Part shown: one piece after another, positions 6,928-7,774 of the stretch
Layout of the letters: every line of letters begins with the position of its first letter
Numbering within the stretch: the stretch's first letter is position 1
Source of the DNA: Pseudomonadota bacterium
GTDB taxonomy: Bacteria; Desulfobacterota; DSM-4660; Desulfatiglandales; B25-G16
Assembly: GCA_015223015.1 (NCBI GenBank)
Contig: JADFWK010000161.1
Coordinates: 1 to 7,774, forward strand
DNA: 7,774 nt
Reading direction: 5' to 3'
Notes under the pieces: model-generated
Database searches by the model: none
Told to the model about the DNA's origin: nothing
The model's input: the letters and a program-made list of their open reading frames with translations, nothing else
Program-made: the position numbers and the translations under genes

Positions 6928-7500
6928 TTAGTACCTAAAGCTCACTGAATACCAGTCGGTCTCAAAATCCCACAGGGAGAGAAAAAAGAAGACATAGTTT
7001 AAATAAAAGGGCAATTCAATTTTATCAAGCTCTGCCTTCAGCCGGAGCTGATAGTGGAGCCCTCTTTTGAGATTAGCGAGCCTAGTCACCGTTAAGGCAA
7101 CTACCTCTGCCATTAATTTCTTGGCCTCGTCAAAATCATTGGTTATGATCCTTTTGTTATTCTGTTCTGGCAGAAAAAGGCTAAACTCGTTTTTCAAGGT
7201 ATTGTACGCTATTGTATGCGTTAACCTGATATCCGCAATCTTGGTATCAAACCGCTTTGGCTTGACCTCATATAGTTTGACAATAAAAGTAAATTTGGTC
7301 TCAATCCCATTCATGATCGCCTTATTCATTTCTTCAGTAAAGCACTCCTCGACCTTAAAATAAACAAGGAGATGATCCCGCGTATTCGTGACAATTATAT
7401 CTGATAGGTGTGCCTCTTTTTTTGCAGAAGAAGGGTTAGGAGAGATACAGACAAGGAGAACGATACCCAGGGCACAAAGAATACTCTTTTTTAGCATCAT
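6928..7500 (-). CDS. DUF4390 domain-containing exported protein
   Basis: This is a 190-aa protein with an N-terminal signal sequence: Lys4-Lys5, a hydrophobic core at about 6-20, and likely processing after SSA (24-26). The rest fits DUF4390: a beta-rich domain (residues about 30-165) with the HLLVYFKVEECFTEEM segment and LTHTIAYNTLKNEFSL, then an aromatic C-terminal signature ending LWDFETDWYSVSFRY. The family has no known activity. It recurrently sits directly upstream of ntrY-type kinases, which suggests a periplasmic partner or input for the kinase. Here the gap to ntrY is 5 nt, so the two are surely one transcript. Start: tandem ATG codons at 7500 and 7497; the nearest purine-rich site, AAGGAA (7515-7520), is 14 nt away, longer than ideal. 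A good promoter lies about 130 nt upstream. Confidence 0.88.
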   Translation of the reverse strand: MMLKKSILCALGIVLLVCISPNPSSAKKEAHLSDIIVTNTRDHLLVYFKVEECFTEEMNKAIMNGIETKFTFIVKLYEVKPKRFDTKIADIRLTHTIAYNTLKNEFSLFLPEQNNKRIITNDFDEAKKLMAEVVALTVTRLANLKRGLHYQLRLKAELDKIELPFYLNYVFFFLSLWDFETDWYSVSFRY

Positions 7501-7774
7501 ATGATATGAAGAAATTCCTTCTGATTACAGGAAAGGTCAGCCATCCCCTCTCTCTGGCAAAGGTTCCAGCTTGCCGCTCGCAAGAAGATTGGACAGAATG
7601 TCAGAGGCCATGCCGTAATTACAGTCAGGATATCATAGAAAAAAGGTGGGATTATTGCAAGGGATAATAATTGCAGCGTAACGTCAGAGTACAGGGTATG
7701 GGTGTCTTTTTTTTGGTTATGCCCCACATAGTTTAGATCAGTGGGCGTTTCAAAATGGTTTATATAGATGGAGC
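7501..7774. other. Upstream region and leader of the DUF4390-ntrY unit
   Basis: No confident gene lies between the DUF4390 start and the right edge. Contents: the promoter at 7632-7660, its leader (about 7501-7625), an 8-base T run (7707-7714 on the plus strand), and a hairpin GCCCCAC/GTGGGC (7721-7727 with 7741-7746, 13-nt loop, one bulge). A 76-residue minus-strand frame (7497-7727) overlaps the DUF4390 ATG by ATGA but contains the promoter, so it is probably not translated. A 24-codon frame in the leader is discussed as a finding. Confidence 0.5.
7632..7660 (-). promoter_or_regulatory. Sigma-70-type promoter of the DUF4390-ntrY unit
   Basis: On the minus strand TTGCAA (7660-7655) and TATGAT (7637-7632) are separated by 17 nt: a four-of-six -35 and five-of-six -10 at ideal spacing. 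Transcription should begin near 7625, giving a leader of about 125 nt before the DUF4390 ATG. The -35 box overlaps an inverted repeat ATTATT/AATAAT (7651-7656 with 7666-7671), a possible operator. Confidence 0.65.

Noticed and set aside
7501..7625. Riboswitch in the DUF4390-ntrY leader
   Set aside because: I compared the leader by eye with the core motifs of common riboswitch classes (for example c-di-GMP, TPP, fluoride and cobalamin) and saw no match.
7497..7727. 76-aa minus-strand ORF ending in ATGA at the DUF4390 start
   Set aside because: The overlap is suggestive, but the promoter at 7632-7660 lies inside the frame, there is no Shine-Dalgarno before its ATG, and the sequence resembles no family I know.

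Overview
The window looks like a chromosomal segment of a Gram-negative bacterium, most likely from the Desulfobacterota (former Deltaproteobacteria) or a relative. That placement is inferred from gene content: lipid A and inner-core LPS enzymes, a DUF4390 + NtrY-type kinase pair, a B12-binding radical SAM protein with a DUF4070-like C-terminus, and KhpA. Base composition is moderately AT-rich. All six confident genes lie on the minus strand, so transcription runs from the right end of the window to the left. I see no phage gene, transposase, CRISPR array, rRNA or tRNA.

In transcription order: (1) A good sigma-70-type promoter (7632-7660) precedes a two-gene unit. It encodes a small exported DUF4390 protein (6928-7500) and, 5 nt later, a four-TM, HAMP-PAS-HisKA-HATPase kinase of the NtrY class (4691-6922). 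No NtrX-type response regulator follows. Instead there is a 364-nt gap (4327-4690) whose ntrY-proximal half is packed with inverted repeats, one arm of which covers the kinase stop codon. (2) A B12-binding radical SAM/DUF4070 protein (2845-4326, start reassigned to an internal ATG with a clear Shine-Dalgarno) is followed, after about 110 nt, by a short GTG-started ORF (2608-2733). Its stop overlaps the ATG of khpA (2381-2611), which encodes a single-KH RNA-binding protein. A hairpin at the khpA stop codon probably ends this unit. (3) A 240-nt spacer with several small hairpins and a perfect TATAAT leads into lpxK (1031-2140), which overlaps by 11 nt the start of waaF, truncated by the left window edge (1-1041).

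Functionally, lpxK and waaF form a clear envelope pair: LpxK phosphorylates the lipid A disaccharide and WaaF adds the second heptose of the LPS inner core. The DUF4390-NtrY pair is a membrane sensing module lacking its usual adjacent regulator. KhpA sits outside its common ribosomal-protein operon context. The most unusual parts are non-coding: the crossing inverted repeats at 4534-4699, and the short unrecognised ORF coupled to khpA.
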